A stretch of DNA of 64,000 bases from Stomorhina lunata (GCA_933228675.1 OW121740.1:58653000-58716999); one strand, 5' to 3'. Positions 44,740 through 56,475 are shown, numbered from the stretch's first letter. Notes: generated by a model from the letters alone, not told the origin. Numbers and translations are program-made.

Positions 44740-46552
44740 CTTCCGCGTATGTCAAGACCTTCAACTCGTTCCATGATACTCCAAACTCTCGTAACTCCTT
44801 CTCAGTTTGCCGCCTCCACGTGTTTACAGGTCCTCCAGACCTCCTTATATTCGATGGTTTGACGTCTTATATCAGTAGCTGGCTTTCTAAATGTATGTCC
44901 TTGCCAGTCCGAGTACGAATAGTTGTTTGTAATGGTTCTTGATTGGTGTGCAACCATAAATCTTGATTCGAAATTGTTACGGGCCAGAAATTTCTTAGAA
45001 TGCTTCTGAGGCATCAAATGCTTTTAGTCCGCTCATCTCTCGACTCAAAATGTTCCATGTCTCAAAGCCATATAAGAGCACGGGTTTGACATTAGTGTTA
45101 AAAACTTTGAGTTTGGTGATAGTCGAAATATTTTGAGATCTCCAGAACTTATTGAGAATACCAAAAGCTTGCTTTGCAAAATCTATTTTGGATATCTTCT
45201 CTGCTGCCACTGATTTTAGAGATTATACTTTCTAGGAAGCAGAAGGTTTTAACCTCGTCAATATACTGCCCAGCAGGATAAAATTTGGACTCATTAAGTA
45301 AGTTTAATCGGAATGACTTGCTAGAGAAAAAACACATACGTCATCAGCGTAATCGATGTCTCCTAATCTATAATGAAGACCAGACGTCGATTACTAAGAT
45401 GAATAGCAATGGAGACAGCACACAACCTTGGCGAACTCCTAACATAATAGTAATGGGTTTGCTCTGTGAACCTTCATGAAGAATACAGCAGAATGCGTTG
45501 TTGTAAAGCTCCTTGATGAGTCGTATAACCTTTTCAGGGACTCCTTTACATCTTAGAGCTTCCCAGATCGGGCTATGTTCTAATGTGTCAAATGCGCGTT
45601 TTAAGTCTGTAAGTAGTAGGTCGATTCTTAAGCTGTTGATGTGATCAATACATGATTTGCTTCGTCTAAAGCCTACTTGTTCACGTCTTAGCTGTGGTTC
45701 GACGATGATAGCTATGCGGCTGTGTAGAATATAGGCTATAATCTTGTTGACCATGTTAAGAAGGGTAATATCCCTCCAATTCGAACAGTCCTGCAAATTT
45801 CTTTTTTTGAGAGCTTTATAATTAGACTTTCTCTGAGATAATTTGGCAATCTTTCGCCCGACCAATACTTCGTGATTTGTGGCTTTAACAATATTGTTGT
45901 TAAAGTTGTGTTAGCTTTTAGTAACTCGGGTGGTATCCCGTTTAATTGCAGCTGTTATTTCTTGGAATGTTGGTGGTAATGTATCCAACTTGTTATTAAT
46001 ATTATTTATGTGACGTATAGGATCGCAATCACATATTGTGGAGTATTCAGCTGAATTGGCTGACAGCAATTTTGAGTAATGATCTTCCCACATCTTCATC
46101 TGTTGATCTTTAGCGTAAATCAAATCGCCCTGCTCATTCAATAACGGCTTCGAATTGTGGTGGTTATGGCCAGCTATTTCTTTGGTGATACGGTATAGGT
46201 CCTTGGATCGACCTGTTTCACTGGCTATTTGGGCTTCTTTAGCTAAATTAACAGCCCATATCCGCTTGTCTACCCAAACAAATGATGACAAAACTCCACA
46301 AGAGAAGCAATTCCAGGAAGTAAACCGAGAAGTTTTACTTGCTGGAATTGCTTCTCTTGTGAGGTTTTGTCATCATTTGTTTTCCCTTTGGCTAGTTTTC
46401 TATCTTCAATTAACTGACACGTTTTATTAGAAATCAATGGCTTGGTAGACTTTATTTTATAAACAATTTCCCTGACAGAAGTTTCAATCCGGATCTTACA
46501 TCTTTATAGTAAGTTTCAATATTCTCGTAGGCAGCGATATCCAGGGCATATA
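44740..46552 (-). pseudogene. RTE-like LINE ORF2, broken
   Basis: Minus-strand relic. Reading down from the MITE: LDIAAYENIETYYKDVRSGL, LISNKTCQLIEDRKLAK (46550-46380), an inverted duplication (46283-46379), then DKRIWAVNLAKEAQIASE (46270-46215). RT motifs follow: DCSNWRDITLLNMVNKIIAY, EQVGFRRSKSCIDHINSL, LTDLKRAFDTLEH, VRQGCVLSPLLF, YADD (45351-45340). The end reads FCFLESIISKISGSREDIQN, GILNKFWRSQNISTITKLK, LLYGFETWNI and WQGHTFRKPATD. Motif wording is RTE-like. Frame breaks near 45370 and 45220. The upstream part of the same LINE continues beyond two insertions (46749-46915). Confidence 0.85.
46283..46379. repeat. Local inverted duplication (hairpin) inside the LINE
   Basis: CAAATGATGACAAAACTCCA and what follows (46283-46327) returns as its reverse complement at 46335-46379, arms of about 45 bp with a few mismatches and a loop of about 8 nt. 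The arm encodes the LINE segment NDDKTxQEKQFQxV in one direction only, so one arm is a reversed copy of LINE sequence. Confidence 0.8.
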
Positions 46553-46748
46553 GGGCCTGTTCGGAAATGCATCACGATTGCAAACTTTGCAGCATGAAAT
46601 ACTATGATACGCTATTTAGGCATACATATTTTTGGGCAGCACTGCTTTCTACTTGCGAAAAAAAAATTGGAGTAAAACAATACAGTTAACTTATTATCAA
46701 GCGCTAAAAGTCGTAATGCTGCGCAGTGATGCATTTCCGAACAGGCCC
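46553..46748. mobile_element. PIF/Harbinger-type MITE
   Basis: 196 bp with perfect 23-bp TIRs: GGGCCTGTTCGGAAATGCAT plus CAC at 46553, and the inverse ending at 46748. ATA occurs on both sides (46550-46552, 46749-46751), a 3-bp target duplication. Inserted in the RTE-like LINE: SNALSNRI lies on one side and ALDIAAYEN on the other. GGGCC termini and a 3-bp duplication fit PIF/Harbinger. Confidence 0.88.
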
Positions 46749-46915
46749 ATATTCTGTTGCTTAAAGCATTAGAGAACTTAGCAGCAACCTCAGATGACTT
46801 CCATCTGTGTAAATCAAGACTTTTGCTGCTAGGAGTTGGCTTATGTGACACTGCACTTAACTTCAGCCAAACTTTAGCTACAATCAGAGGGAATGTATAT
46901 TTCATGGGAGACCTG
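46749..46915 (-). pseudogene. RTE-like LINE, upstream part
   Basis: Minus strand encodes LIVAKVWLKLSAVSHKPTPS, SKSLDLHRWKSSEV and AAKFSNALSNRI, the region between endonuclease and RT of RTE-type ORF2. It is bounded by the Harbinger element (46916) and the MITE (46748). The LINE resumes past the Harbinger element at about 48493 with a GADICLRVRP-like remnant. Confidence 0.75.
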
Positions 46916-48489
46916 GGCCCTATTCCACGAAACAACTTATCAACTTTGCACTTATCAAATTTTTCGACAATTAGCAAAACTTTATGTTCCTCAGAACTAT
47001 AAAATTTGATAAGTGATAAGTTAAAACTGATAAGTATAATTTGCAAACTCTTCGCAATTTTTTTATCCTCTTTGCAATTTCTGTTCCATGTACGTCCTCT
47101 TTTGCAAAGTGCAAAGCTTAAATTGAAAAGTGTAATTTACAAAGTCTTTGCAAATAATTATGCTGTTTCGTTCCACAAAAACTGTAAATTATAATTTTTG
47201 CAATACAAATTTCGATAAATTTATCAAAGATTTGCAAGGTAAACGATCTCGTTGCAAATTCATATTGTTATAACTAGTGAAACTTTCAAAATGTTAAGAC
47301 ATGAGTTTTTGATCGACGATCGTGAAGAAGTGATCATAAGAAGAAATTATAGAGACAGAATTAATTTTTCGGGGCTACAAAACTTTAATTTTAAAGAGTG
47401 TTTCAGATTAAATTTTAAGTAGATTTTAAGTAAAATTAAAGAAAAATTAGAGCACAAAACACAACGCAGTCATGCGTTATCTGCTGAAAATCAACTGCTT
47501 CTGTCCCTGCATTGGCATGGAAATGGTTGCCAGTACCATGGAGTTTCGGCTATGCATGGTTGTCGACATTTTAATAGACGTTTTATTTAAAAACACAGTG
47601 CGGTGGCCCGATGACGTTAGTGGTATTGCTGAAAAGTTTTTTGAGATGGATGGATTCCCCTGTTTATGTGGTTGTGTGGATGCCACAATCGTTAAAATTG
47701 ATGCGCTTTCATAACACGAGGAAGCATATGTAAACCGGCATGGTAACCACTCATTAAATGTACGAGTAATGATGATATGCGGGCCAGACTTCACATTTTA
47801 CGGTGTAAATGCATGTTGGCTGGGTAGTGTTCATGATTCAAGAGTTTTGCGGAATTCGGCTATAAGCCAAAGATTTGACAATGGATGGAGACTATTTCCA
47901 GATGCTGCTGTTTTGGATGATAGTGGTTATGGATTGAAAAATTGGTTGATACCACCATTACGCCGGAATCCAGATAACTCTGCTGAAGAGGCTTTCAACC
48001 GTTGCCTCAAAAAAACACGGCGCATAATTGAAAATAGTTTTTTCATTCTTAAAGAAAGATGTCCGTGTCTAAATTACCTGCGAGTTTGCAGGAAGGGTAG
48101 TTATTATTTGTGCCATCTTACACAATATTGCCTGTAGCATTGGAAGAAGTAGTGAAAACATGCCGTCCACTAAAGACACTGACAGTGAAATCGATGAATT
48201 AGATCTAGAAAATGCTGAAGAAGGGAACGATACCCTTATTAATATGGATCATAGAGCACTGCAAGTTTTTTTTTCCATTTTTATCTTGCGGCTCATTTTA
48301 ACAATTAATCTTTAACGCAAAGTAAAAAGTAATAACACGCAAATGCAAAGTAGGTTAAATGCCTTATGAAACACTTTTCACATTCACTTTTCAAGGGAGC
48401 TCAAAAACTTTGCAAGAGCACGCAAAGACTTTGCAAAGAGAGCAAAAAATTTATTGGTACTAAGAGAGATTTGCAAAGAATTTTGGGCC
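46916..48489 (+). mobile_element. PIF/Harbinger element, decayed
   Basis: 1574 bp between GGCCCTATTCCACGAAAC and AAGAATTTTGGGCC, with CTG at 46913-46915 and 48490-48492 as a 3-bp duplication. Only the outermost GGCCC is clearly inverted, but both subterminal zones are packed with CTTTGCA / TGCAAAG words (46930-47260 and 48310-48480), which may be transposase-binding sites. It contains a broken Harbinger transposase gene. Confidence 0.75.
47291..48260 (+). pseudogene. PIF/Harbinger transposase (HARBI1-like), broken
   Basis: Starts MLRHEFLIDDREEVIIRRN and, through several frameshifts, reads KLEHKTQRSHALSAENQLLL, SLHWHGNGCQYHGVSAMHG, VSGIAEKFFEMDGFPCLCGC, VDATIVKIDA, then (47769-48137) MMICGPDFTFYGVNACWLGS, VHDSRVLRNSA, DSGYGLKNWLIPPLRRNP, EEAFNRCLKKTRRIIENSF. 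The DDE residues are visible: D in GCVDATI (47679-47681), D in SVHDSR (47835-47837), E in RIIENSF (48030-48032). The C-terminus AILHNIACSIGRSSEN continues in another frame. A real family member usually also has a Myb-like partner protein; none is seen here. Confidence 0.87.
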
Positions 48490-48492
48490 CTG

Positions 48493-50024
48493 GCCTCACT
48501 CGTAAGCAGATATTAGCTTTATAATTTGGAATTTATCTCAAATTTATTTCAAAATACAAGCTAAGAATAGGTTGAAAAAAAGATCTTCTTAAATTTCCAG
48601 AGTTAGTAAAACGACAAAGTTTAGGGAACAAGCTAAAGTAAGAAGAAAATGTTTTTAACTTTTGAAATAAATAATAAAAGAATTTGAATTTAAAATAAAA
48701 GAATTCGAATTTAAAATACCACTAAAGAAAGTCCCCGATTTTCACCTCAATACAATAAGAAATAACGATAAATCGTTTCTTAACCATTTGTAATCTTTAA
48801 ACACTAACTGTCATCACGATCATGAGTACAGTCTTAATATTACTTACTTTCAAGACATCTGTTGATCGATTAAGTATTTGTTTGTGAAGTTCCAGGGGTA
48901 GCATTAGCACGATTGCAAGATTGTCTAATAGACAACAGCACCACCTGCCTATTGAGGTTTGTTTTCTTATTCAATATTTCTTCTTTTGATTTATTTTGCT
49001 TTACATTTTCTATGTAGATCTAGGATTTAGGAAAATAATTTGTCCTTCTGGCATTAGTTGCATATTGCAACAACCCCGAATAAGAAATGCCATTGCCAGG
49101 TTTCTTGTAATCTTGCAACATCTGCTGTTTGTTTATTGATCCGAACGAAACGAAATGTAAATGTTTACGGGTAAGTAAGTGAAGGTATGTGTTAAAAAGG
49201 CTTTTTGTTTACTACTGTCTGGCCAATTTAAACTTATTATCCTTTTTTACAATTACCACGACTTTAAAGTAAAGAAGAGAAAAACATTAATTATTTATTA
49301 CACACTATCACAGAAATATACTCATTACTTATTTAATGTCTTTTCTTTATAACGATCAACAGGTGAATTACAGGAATACAATTTATTAACTCTAAAGACA
49401 AATATTTTAAATCATTAGAATTTATTCCCTTCCTCTTTGTTTTTGCATAACAAATTTGTTAGATCATTTTCAAATGCAAATTTCGTTGTATGAGTCATTT
49501 TTGTGCCGATCTTTTTAAAGTTGATGTTGAGAAAAGAAAAGAGGAAATCATAAATCATAATAGCTCGTCATGTGTCATTTCACATATATTTGACTTTACT
49601 TGACTCGTTCGTATATGTTGTCTTGACATGACTTTAATTTAATTAATATTTTATACAATTTCTAGTTTTTTTCCTGGATTGTTGCCGCAGAACATATGTG
49701 AACATTTTATTTGTTGAAAAATCCTCTAAAACGAACTTGTAACTTGAAACATGTGTTAGGAAGGAATTTAGTTGTTGGTTTGAGTTGAAATTTATTTCAT
49801 AGTCTTGGCATGTTTATGATTTAAAAACTTAACGTTTTTTGTTTCGACATTGCTATTATTCATTGCTATTTAGGTAGAGTCAATGTCCTTTGAATATTAA
49901 CGAAAAAAATTTATATAAATATTCGAAATACAAATGGTCGAATACGATGGATTTTTGGGAATAGGTAAGTTTTTTTAACAGTAGCTAATCGTTAATGATC
50001 CCAGGTCCCACAGATTTTAATAAG
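48493..50024. other. LINE remnant then spacer, no gene seen
   Basis: The first 35 bases may be the far end of the RTE-like LINE. The rest is AT-rich unique sequence without a recognised domain, repeat or RNA gene. Confidence 0.4.
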
Positions 50025-50215
50025 TTCCAAGAAAAACTTTTCATTACCAAATAGTGAGTTAAACAGCTAAGCTACTGAATACGAACTACTTACACATTCG
50101 CTGTTTAAGTCATAACATTAACATGGTGATGTCTTTGGAAGTAAGTCCTTACCAATTGCCGAAAAGTAATGACTTGGGTAGGCAATTGAAAAAAACAAGA
50201 ACAAAATGCTTTTTA
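50025..50215 (-). repeat. Second copy of the CCCAGCAAAA-element end
   Basis: AAAAACTTTTCATTACCAAA, GAGTTAAACAGCTAAGCTAC, GAACTACTTACACATTCGCT, AACATTAACATGGTGATGTC, ACCAATTGCCGAAAAGTAAT: the reverse complement of 17050-17223, diverged. The CCCAGC end is degraded here (CCAAGAAAAAC). Confidence 0.7.
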
Positions 50216-50239
50216 AAAGTTTTACTGTAGTATAGTGCA

Positions 50240-50310
50240 CTAAGATCCCAATTTATTACAATTATTTATTATTGTAATAAATAGTTTTTTGATAAAACAA
50301 AAAATCGAGC
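50240..50310 (-). repeat. Penelope-type inverted repeat fragment
   Basis: GATCCCAATTTATTACAATT..ATTGTAATAAATAGTTTTTTGATAAAAC parallels GATCCCAAATCTGTTACATT..AATGTAACAGACCAATTTNTTGATAAAAA in the arms at 62.84 and 63.40 kb. The hammerhead portion is missing. Confidence 0.5.
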
Positions 50311-50640
50311 CCTTAGATTTAAATAATCGTAAGCAACATTCCGTTAAATATCTCTTAAACTATTAGAGATAGCGTAGTACAGTAAGCATATTTTTCTTTC
50401 ATTCTTAAATAGTTTTTGAATGTGTAAAAATCTTTTCGATAGGTTTATATTTACGTAAGTTATACGGACTAATAGGTTTTACATACAACGGTGCTCAACT
50501 TTGGCTCAGTGTAGAGGACACTGTGCTAAAAATAGACAAGTTTTTAAAAATTGGTCTAAAACTAAAACTACTCATTGTCCGATTTCTGTATATTGTGCCA
50601 CAATCCGTCTAGTAGCTTAAATATTACTGAAGTAAAACCC
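50311..50640 (+). repeat. Dispersed repeat P, copy 1
   Basis: CGAGCCCTTAGATTTAAATA, AATAGGTTTTACATACAACG, GTGCTCAACTTTGG, AAAAATTGGTCTAAAACTAA, TTGTGCCACAATCCGTCTAG recur in the same order at 59985-60210. Not coding. Confidence 0.7.
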
Positions 50641-51421
50641 TTCACTACCATAGGTGGAAAGGGTATTATAAGTTTGTGCTGATGTATGTAACGCATGAAA
50701 ATATTTGTCTTAGACCCACCTTTTAGTATACCAATAGGCTTAGAATCACTTTCGAGTCGATTTAGCGATGTCCGTCCGTCCGTCTGGCTGGCTGGACCCC
50801 CATGTAAACCTTGTAATCAAACTACAGGTCGCAATTCTAAAGATAATTTGATGATATTTGGCACAGATCATTTTTTTGATAATGGGACCATGGCTAATGA
50901 TCAAAATCGGTCCATTATTTATGGTACCTCCCATAGGTCCCACTTCCCGGAATTGATATATTGGCCACAAATATCAATATTTTTTCATGAAATTTAAATC
51001 AAATACTGCTTATATAAAGTAAAATCACTGTACCAAATTTCGTTAAAATCGGTCCACATTTGACCATAGCTCCCATACAAACTTTTCTTTAAAAACGCAC
51101 TAAATGAGACAAAAATCACTAAAACGATCGTAAATCTGAAGATAATGGGAGTTTTAAGTTTATTTTTTGCATACGTAATTTTTGTAACAACTGTAATCAA
51201 TTTGCCCAATTATAATCGGTCCGCATTTCACCCTAGCTCTAATATAATTCCAAATGTCGGAAGCAGCTTAAATATATAAGTTTTGAGAAAATGTTTGTAT
51301 GATGGCAAAATTTAGCAAATATTTGTCTTTATACAGAAAAAATAACACTTTTGACCTTAGTGGTGAAGGGTATCGTATGGTCGGGCTTGACCGACTATAG
51401 CACTTTCTTACTTGTTTTTGT
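50641..51421 (+). repeat. Family R copy 4
   Basis: Full-length copy: GGGTATTATAAGTTTGTGCT at 50660, GTCCGTCCGTCTGGCTGGCT at 50771, CATAGCTCCCATACAAACTT, and the end GGTCGGGCTTGACCGACTAT..TTCTTACTTGTTTTTG. Confidence 0.83.
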
Positions 51422-51423
51422 TA

Positions 51424-51840
51424 AGCCAATAAGGAAACTTGAACTCACTTTCCTACGACTACCAGGCAGAGACTCTTTCACTGAGCTACTTCATATGTTA
51501 AAATACTGTCAGCTTATAATTTACATATACAATTTCTATTTTAAGATTCAAATCATTTGACAACAACTCTGTTTTTTTTTTCTTTTTTGGAAAACAACAA
51601 AATATTATTTTTGTTATTTTATTAAAAAAAAAAAAATATTTTTAAACCAAATATAAAATTTTTCTAAGCCCTCATGGGGATTTGAACCCACTTCCCTATG
51701 ACTACCAGACAGAGACTCTTCCACAGATTCACTTCATATGTTGAAAGCCTGTCAGCTTATAACTTTCCTATACAATTTTTATTTTGATATCTAAAATCAT
51801 GTTATTTTTCCTAAATGTTTCATGCATTTAATGAGAAATT
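51424..51840 (-). repeat. Two tRNA-derived SINE-like units, family 1
   Basis: Two minus-strand units in tandem (about 51424-51560 and 51590-51840). The first has TAGCTCAGTGA and a weak B-box GAGTTCAAGTTTCC; the second GTGGGTTCAAATCCCCATGA (good B-box) with a damaged A-box (TGAATCTGTGG). Both carry the same upstream arm ending CAACATATGAAGT as the unit at 16830-16990. A T/A-rich stretch separates them. Not real tRNA genes: no closed acceptor stem. Confidence 0.7.
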
Positions 51841-52791
51841 CGAGTCCTATCTAGTTTTTGATGGTATTATTGGATCTCAATCTTGAAAACTCCTGATTAA
51901 TACTATCGAAGAATGATTCGTTTTTCGCTGTTAGTTTCTCTTATTTCTCCAAGGACTTCAGGTTGGTATTTTTCTTTGTAAATTTTGATTAAGGTATAGA
52001 GTTACACAGTACAGCATTAAAACCGGGAACCAATTGAGACCCCTAAAATCTAAAAGCTTATGATGCTAGAGATAAAACCCTATCTATAATGTTTTGAATT
52101 ATTAGCTATTTATTGTTAATATAAAAATGTGAAGTTTTCGCTTAGGTGATTCTTAAGTCTATATCCCGTGAACTATTCGAAATATTGCGTTTCCTTTTTC
52201 AGCAAATTTGTACCTCTTATTCAGATCTTAAAATTTTGCCTCGAGATAAAAAAAATCAGAAACCAACTACATGTTATTTAAACAACAAAACTGTCCAAAA
52301 ACGTTAAATTTCGTCATAGATTTTTATTGTTGGGGTGAAATTAAAATTTTTCGAACGAAAAATAAGAATTTTGGACCTCACCATCTTCGATTTTAATGAA
52401 ATCTATATAAGTTTAAAACAGGTTAACTCCTAAACGGTTCGACCGATTTTGATTAAATTTTGAAATTAGATAGAACTTTCCCTTAAGGTCCAAATAGGGT
52501 AAATGGTGTAAAATTGTATATTTATCATTGAATTTGATAAAATTAAAAAGTTAGAAATTTCATACTTAATAAAAGTAAATTCATTGCCAACGGCCGTAGT
52601 TCACGAAAAAATCGAAAGGATCGGTGCAGGGGATGGCCCCTTTCCCGTTACAGATACAATATATATAACTGGGTAAACTGATTTTGATGATATTTTAAAA
52701 ATGTAGAAAAAATTATACTAACAAGTTTCAATCGTGTACATCCCATTTTAAAACTTAGTCCGAGGGATCTAAACAGAGGGTCAAATTTGGA

Positions 52792-52797
<6 letters not shown>

Positions 52798-52839
<42 letters not shown>
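52798..52839. repeat. (TA)n microsatellite
   Basis: Uninterrupted alternating TA for 42 nt. Confidence 0.97.
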
Positions 52840-52846
<7 letters not shown>

Positions 52847-53266
52847 TGAGTTTGTAAGTTTGTTTGTTTGAGATTAAATTTTTAATGTATATAAAACTTT
52901 CCCTTAAGGTGGCCAAAAAATATGTTTCGTTTCAAACCCTGATCAAATTGGGTAAATAGTGCACAATTTAATATTTATCAGAGATCTATAAGCTATACAA
53001 GAAAAGTTCATTCAATTTAAATTCATTTCATTCCAATGGCCGAACTTTACAAAAAAAGAATTAAGGATCGGAGCTGAGGATGGTCCCTTTTCCGTTACAA
53101 ACACAATGTCTATAACTGGGTAAACCAATTTTGATAAATTTAAAACTTAGATTAAGTTATACTTACAAGTTCCAATCGTCTGTGTCCCATTTTAAAACTT
53201 GGTCCGGGTAAGGGTCTAAATAGAGGTTCAAATATTGTTATATCTTATATTCTTAAACGAGCAATA

Positions 53267-53270
<4 letters not shown>

Positions 53271-53308
<38 letters not shown>
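53271..53308. repeat. (TA)n microsatellite
   Basis: Uninterrupted alternating TA for 38 nt. Confidence 0.97.
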
Positions 53309-53313
<5 letters not shown>

Positions 53314-53929
53314 GCTATCTCGAAAACGGCTCTAACGATTTTGATAAAATTTGGACAGTGGGTATCTTTTTTGATGTATAGGTCGAAGAAGAAGGGACTT
53401 ATGGAACCTTTGCCTCTAAGAGGGTAAAAAGGGGAAAAAATCGAAAACGCTATATCTCCTTAAGTAATAGGTATAGAAACAAAATTTAAATTATGTTTTA
53501 AACAGCTATGAAAATAAACGGACAGGTGTTTGGTACTTTTTTGAAACTATGTCCGATAAGGGGTAAAAAAGGGGTGAAAATAGTTTTTTTGGTACCTTTT
53601 TAACCCACTCTTATATTTTAAACTAAGGAATATAGAAAGAAACTTTGTACTGCAATCAATAGATGTGAAAGAAACTTTAAACACGTATTTGGTGCTTTTT
53701 TGATTTTGGGGCCAAAATGGGTAAAAAAGGGGTAAAATGATAACATAACATCTCAAAAAGTAATATGAATAGAAACATTATGTTAACTGCGTTTTAATAA
53801 AATGTACCGAATTCAATTGGTACCAAAGAAGTACCAAATATGCATATGGAACTTTTTTGAAATTAGGGGATAAAAAGGGGAAAAAATTAGTAATGTTATA
53901 TAATGAATGTTTGTCTGTATGTATGTTCT

Positions 53930-54570
53930 TTATAGAATAGTAAACTGTGCATTTGATCATGTTATGCTCTTTAGCGAAGATGTTGCGGATAAGCCGGCGA
54001 AGGTTTTAAAGTTGATAAGACTAATTTCCGATAGATGGCGTCACTGAAAATTACTAAAAATTAATTAAATCGTAAACTGTACATTTGATCATGCTACAAT
54101 CTTTAGCAAAGTTGTTGCACATGAGCCGACGAAGGTTTCTTAGTGGGTATGAAGAAATTTCGACAGGTGGCGCTACTGAAATTTACTCAGTCAATTTAAT
54201 CGCAAGCTGTACATTTAATCATGCTATAATCTTCAGCAAAGTTGTTGCGGATAAGCCGACGAAGGTTAATGAATTGGAATGAGCAACGTCTGACAGGTGG
54301 CGCCACAGAAAATTACTCAAAGTGAATTAAATCGTAAAAAAAGTTGTTACGCATAAGCAAACGAAGGTTTCTTATTTGGTATGAACAACTTCAGGTGGCG
54401 CCACTGAAAACTACTTAAAATGAAATAAATCATAAACTGTGCATTTGATCAGACTATAATCTTTAGCAAAGTTGTTGCGCATGAGTCGACGGAGGTTTCT
54501 GTTGGTATGACCAATTTCCAAAATTATTAAAATGAGTTAAACTGTAAACTATGCAAACTATGTGTTGGTC
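53930..54570 (+). repeat. Minisatellite M, copy 2
   Basis: Five diverged units of about 115-135 bp with GTAAACTGTGCATTTGATCA, CTTTAGCAAAGTTGTTGC, CATGAGCCGACGAAGGTTTC, GACAGGTGGCGCCAC and GAAAATTACT. It is the reverse complement of the array at 11765-12200, and the edge words (GTTTGTCTGTATGTATGT, TTTATAGAATAGTAAACTG) also match there. Confidence 0.8.
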
Positions 54571-54654
54571 GGACAAAATAAATAAAATAATTCAAATTTA
54601 ACTTTATAAAATAAAATATATAAAAACTTTCAAATTTGCCTCAAAATGCTTATC

Positions 54655-54695
54655 ATAAAGCTCCGAGCAAGGCTCGGTCAACCAGGTACTTAATA
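54655..54695 (+). repeat. Short GC-rich hairpin near minisatellite M
   Basis: CTCCGAGCAAGGCTCGG forms a 6-bp stem (CCGAGC/GCTCGG) with a 3-nt loop, followed by TCAACCAGGTACTTA. Reminiscent of the hairpin at a Helitron 3' end, but the expected CTRR terminus is not present. Confidence 0.4.
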
Positions 54696-56346
54696 CTTAT
54701 AATTGAATATCAGATAAAAACTTTTAACTTAATACAAGTAAATTTTTTTTTTTAACAATGGAAGCACTTTCGACAAAAATGGAAAGGTTTGGAGCAGGGG
54801 AAGATTTTCCCCCATACCATAATACTTATTTTTGAGTATTATTATTATTATAGTTTTAAACTTTCTGCAACCAAAATTTTTTCCTATTGATAATAGTTTG
54901 AACCAAACGTTGTAAGATCGGCGCAGGGGAACTTTGTAAACCATGCAAATGAAATACTTTTTCGGGTGCACTTTTAGAACTTCTAGAAAAATGTGACAGG
55001 TTAGTATGCAGGTTAGGAGCAGAGGGAGTCAAATAGAAAATTTATTAAAACTTATCTCTGCAACAATTAGAAGTAGAGCCATTGATTTTAATAAAACCAA
55101 TTTTCTTATAGAGATTTGTAAAAAAACAGTCAGTTTACTTTGAGGGCTCATGTAAATAATATACCTTTAGCTAAACTGAAATAGTTTTTTTAAGAAAATA
55201 TAAAGGCTGTACTCACTTAAAACTGGACTACTAAACATGCTGAAAAATCTTTGCTGGCGATTTTAAAAATTATTTACTTTAATGGGATAATTTATGAAAA
55301 TAATACCTATCCTACGACATACGTCTAGTCAAAATCGGACATGTCCTTTTAAAGATATTGGCCTCATAATATGAGCTTATAACCAGAATTTGTATGCTTT
55401 TAATAAATCTACAGAAAAACTCTAAACATTTAACATTCTTATAAAAATAATTACTATTCCTTGAATAATATAAAATTTGTGGATTTAAAAATTTTTATTG
55501 CGTCCACAATTATGTGACCACTACCTGTATACTTAAATAGACTATATAAAGGTCACTCAAAATTGAAAATTTTGTTGTTTTTTTATGTTTATATAAATTT
55601 TGCATTGAATTAGAAAGAAAGCTAAAGAAATGGCATAAAAATATTACATCATGCAAAAATTTCACTTCAAGTAGTGATTTTTTTCGCGATAAATTGCATA
55701 AAATTGCGAAAGAGGGGTGTCACTAAAAACGTTATAATTCTTAAAATGGGATGCAAATGGATACGAAATTCATAGAGCTTATTACTGATTCAATTCAGCT
55801 ATTCGAAGCAGTTGTGCTCCAACCTCTAAAAATCTCTAAAAAAAATTGGCGGTCTGTTAAACTTTGTATTTAAAATTAAAACAAAAAAAATTTTATAGTT
55901 GTTTTAACTGCCAGAATTCTACATAAAGCATAGGTCAAAAAATATCGAAACTGGCGCGGTTAATTAGCACAAGGTATCTACTTTTTAATCCAAAAAAGAA
56001 AATAACTTAAAATTTTACACTTTTTCCAATATTATCCGAATTTTATTTATAGGTTCAAATATACAGTAAATTTTATTAAGAACATAAAAATAAATATTCA
56101 AACTTTGAAGAATTATTACAGTCTTAGTAGACAATGCAGAATGGTAAAAATTTCGGATTACATGTTTTGAAATGTCAGCTCTAATCTGACATCAAAATTT
56201 GTTAAAAAAAAATTAAAAGCAACTTTGGGGGTTTTGGCCATAATTTCCTACTGTGGGAGGGTGTAAAACCAATATTTCCACCTATGTTGGTGAAGGGTAT
56301 AAAAATTAATTACATATACTTTACAACAAGTTATTTAAGTTTCTTA
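54696..56346. other. Spacer, no gene seen
   Basis: AT-rich; only diverged bits of the 52-53 kb repeat (GGTTTGGAGCAGGGGAAGAT at 54788). No gene recognised. Confidence 0.4.
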
Positions 56347-56475
56347 TGTAGGGTTTATATAACTCAAGCGCCTGACGATTGAGTGAAATTTGCATGTGTT
56401 TTGTTGTTGAAACAAAAACAAAATACATGTAAATTTCACTCAATCGTCAGTCGCTTGAGTTATATAAACCCCACA
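56347..56475. mobile_element. Hairpin MITE, 129 bp
   Basis: Arms of about 55 bp: ATGTAGGGTTTATATAACTC, AAGCG, TGACGATTGAGTGAAATTT return inverted as AAATTTCACTCAATCGTCA, CGCTTGAGTTATATAAACCC, CACAT. The loop is A/T-rich around TTGTTGTTGAAACAAAAAC. Nearly perfect, so recent. Target duplication not clear. Confidence 0.8.

Larger units (their letters stand above)
51841..53929. repeat. Duplicated AT-rich repeat block with TA microsatellites
   Basis: A block with ATCGGTGCAGGGGATGGCCC, TTTCCCGTTACAGATACAAT, ATAACTGGGTAAACTGATTT and CATTTTAAAACTTAGTCCG (about 52580-52840) recurs at 53040-53270 (GATCGGAGCTGAGGATGGTC onward). Each is followed by a TA run: 52798-52839 and 53271-53308. 53380-53900 has three diverged units with a GGTAAAAAAGGGGTAAAA motif. 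Nothing coding. Related wording (GGGGAT..CCC, CGGCCGTTGGC) appears near 54.75-54.95 and 59.45-59.95 kb. Confidence 0.6.
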
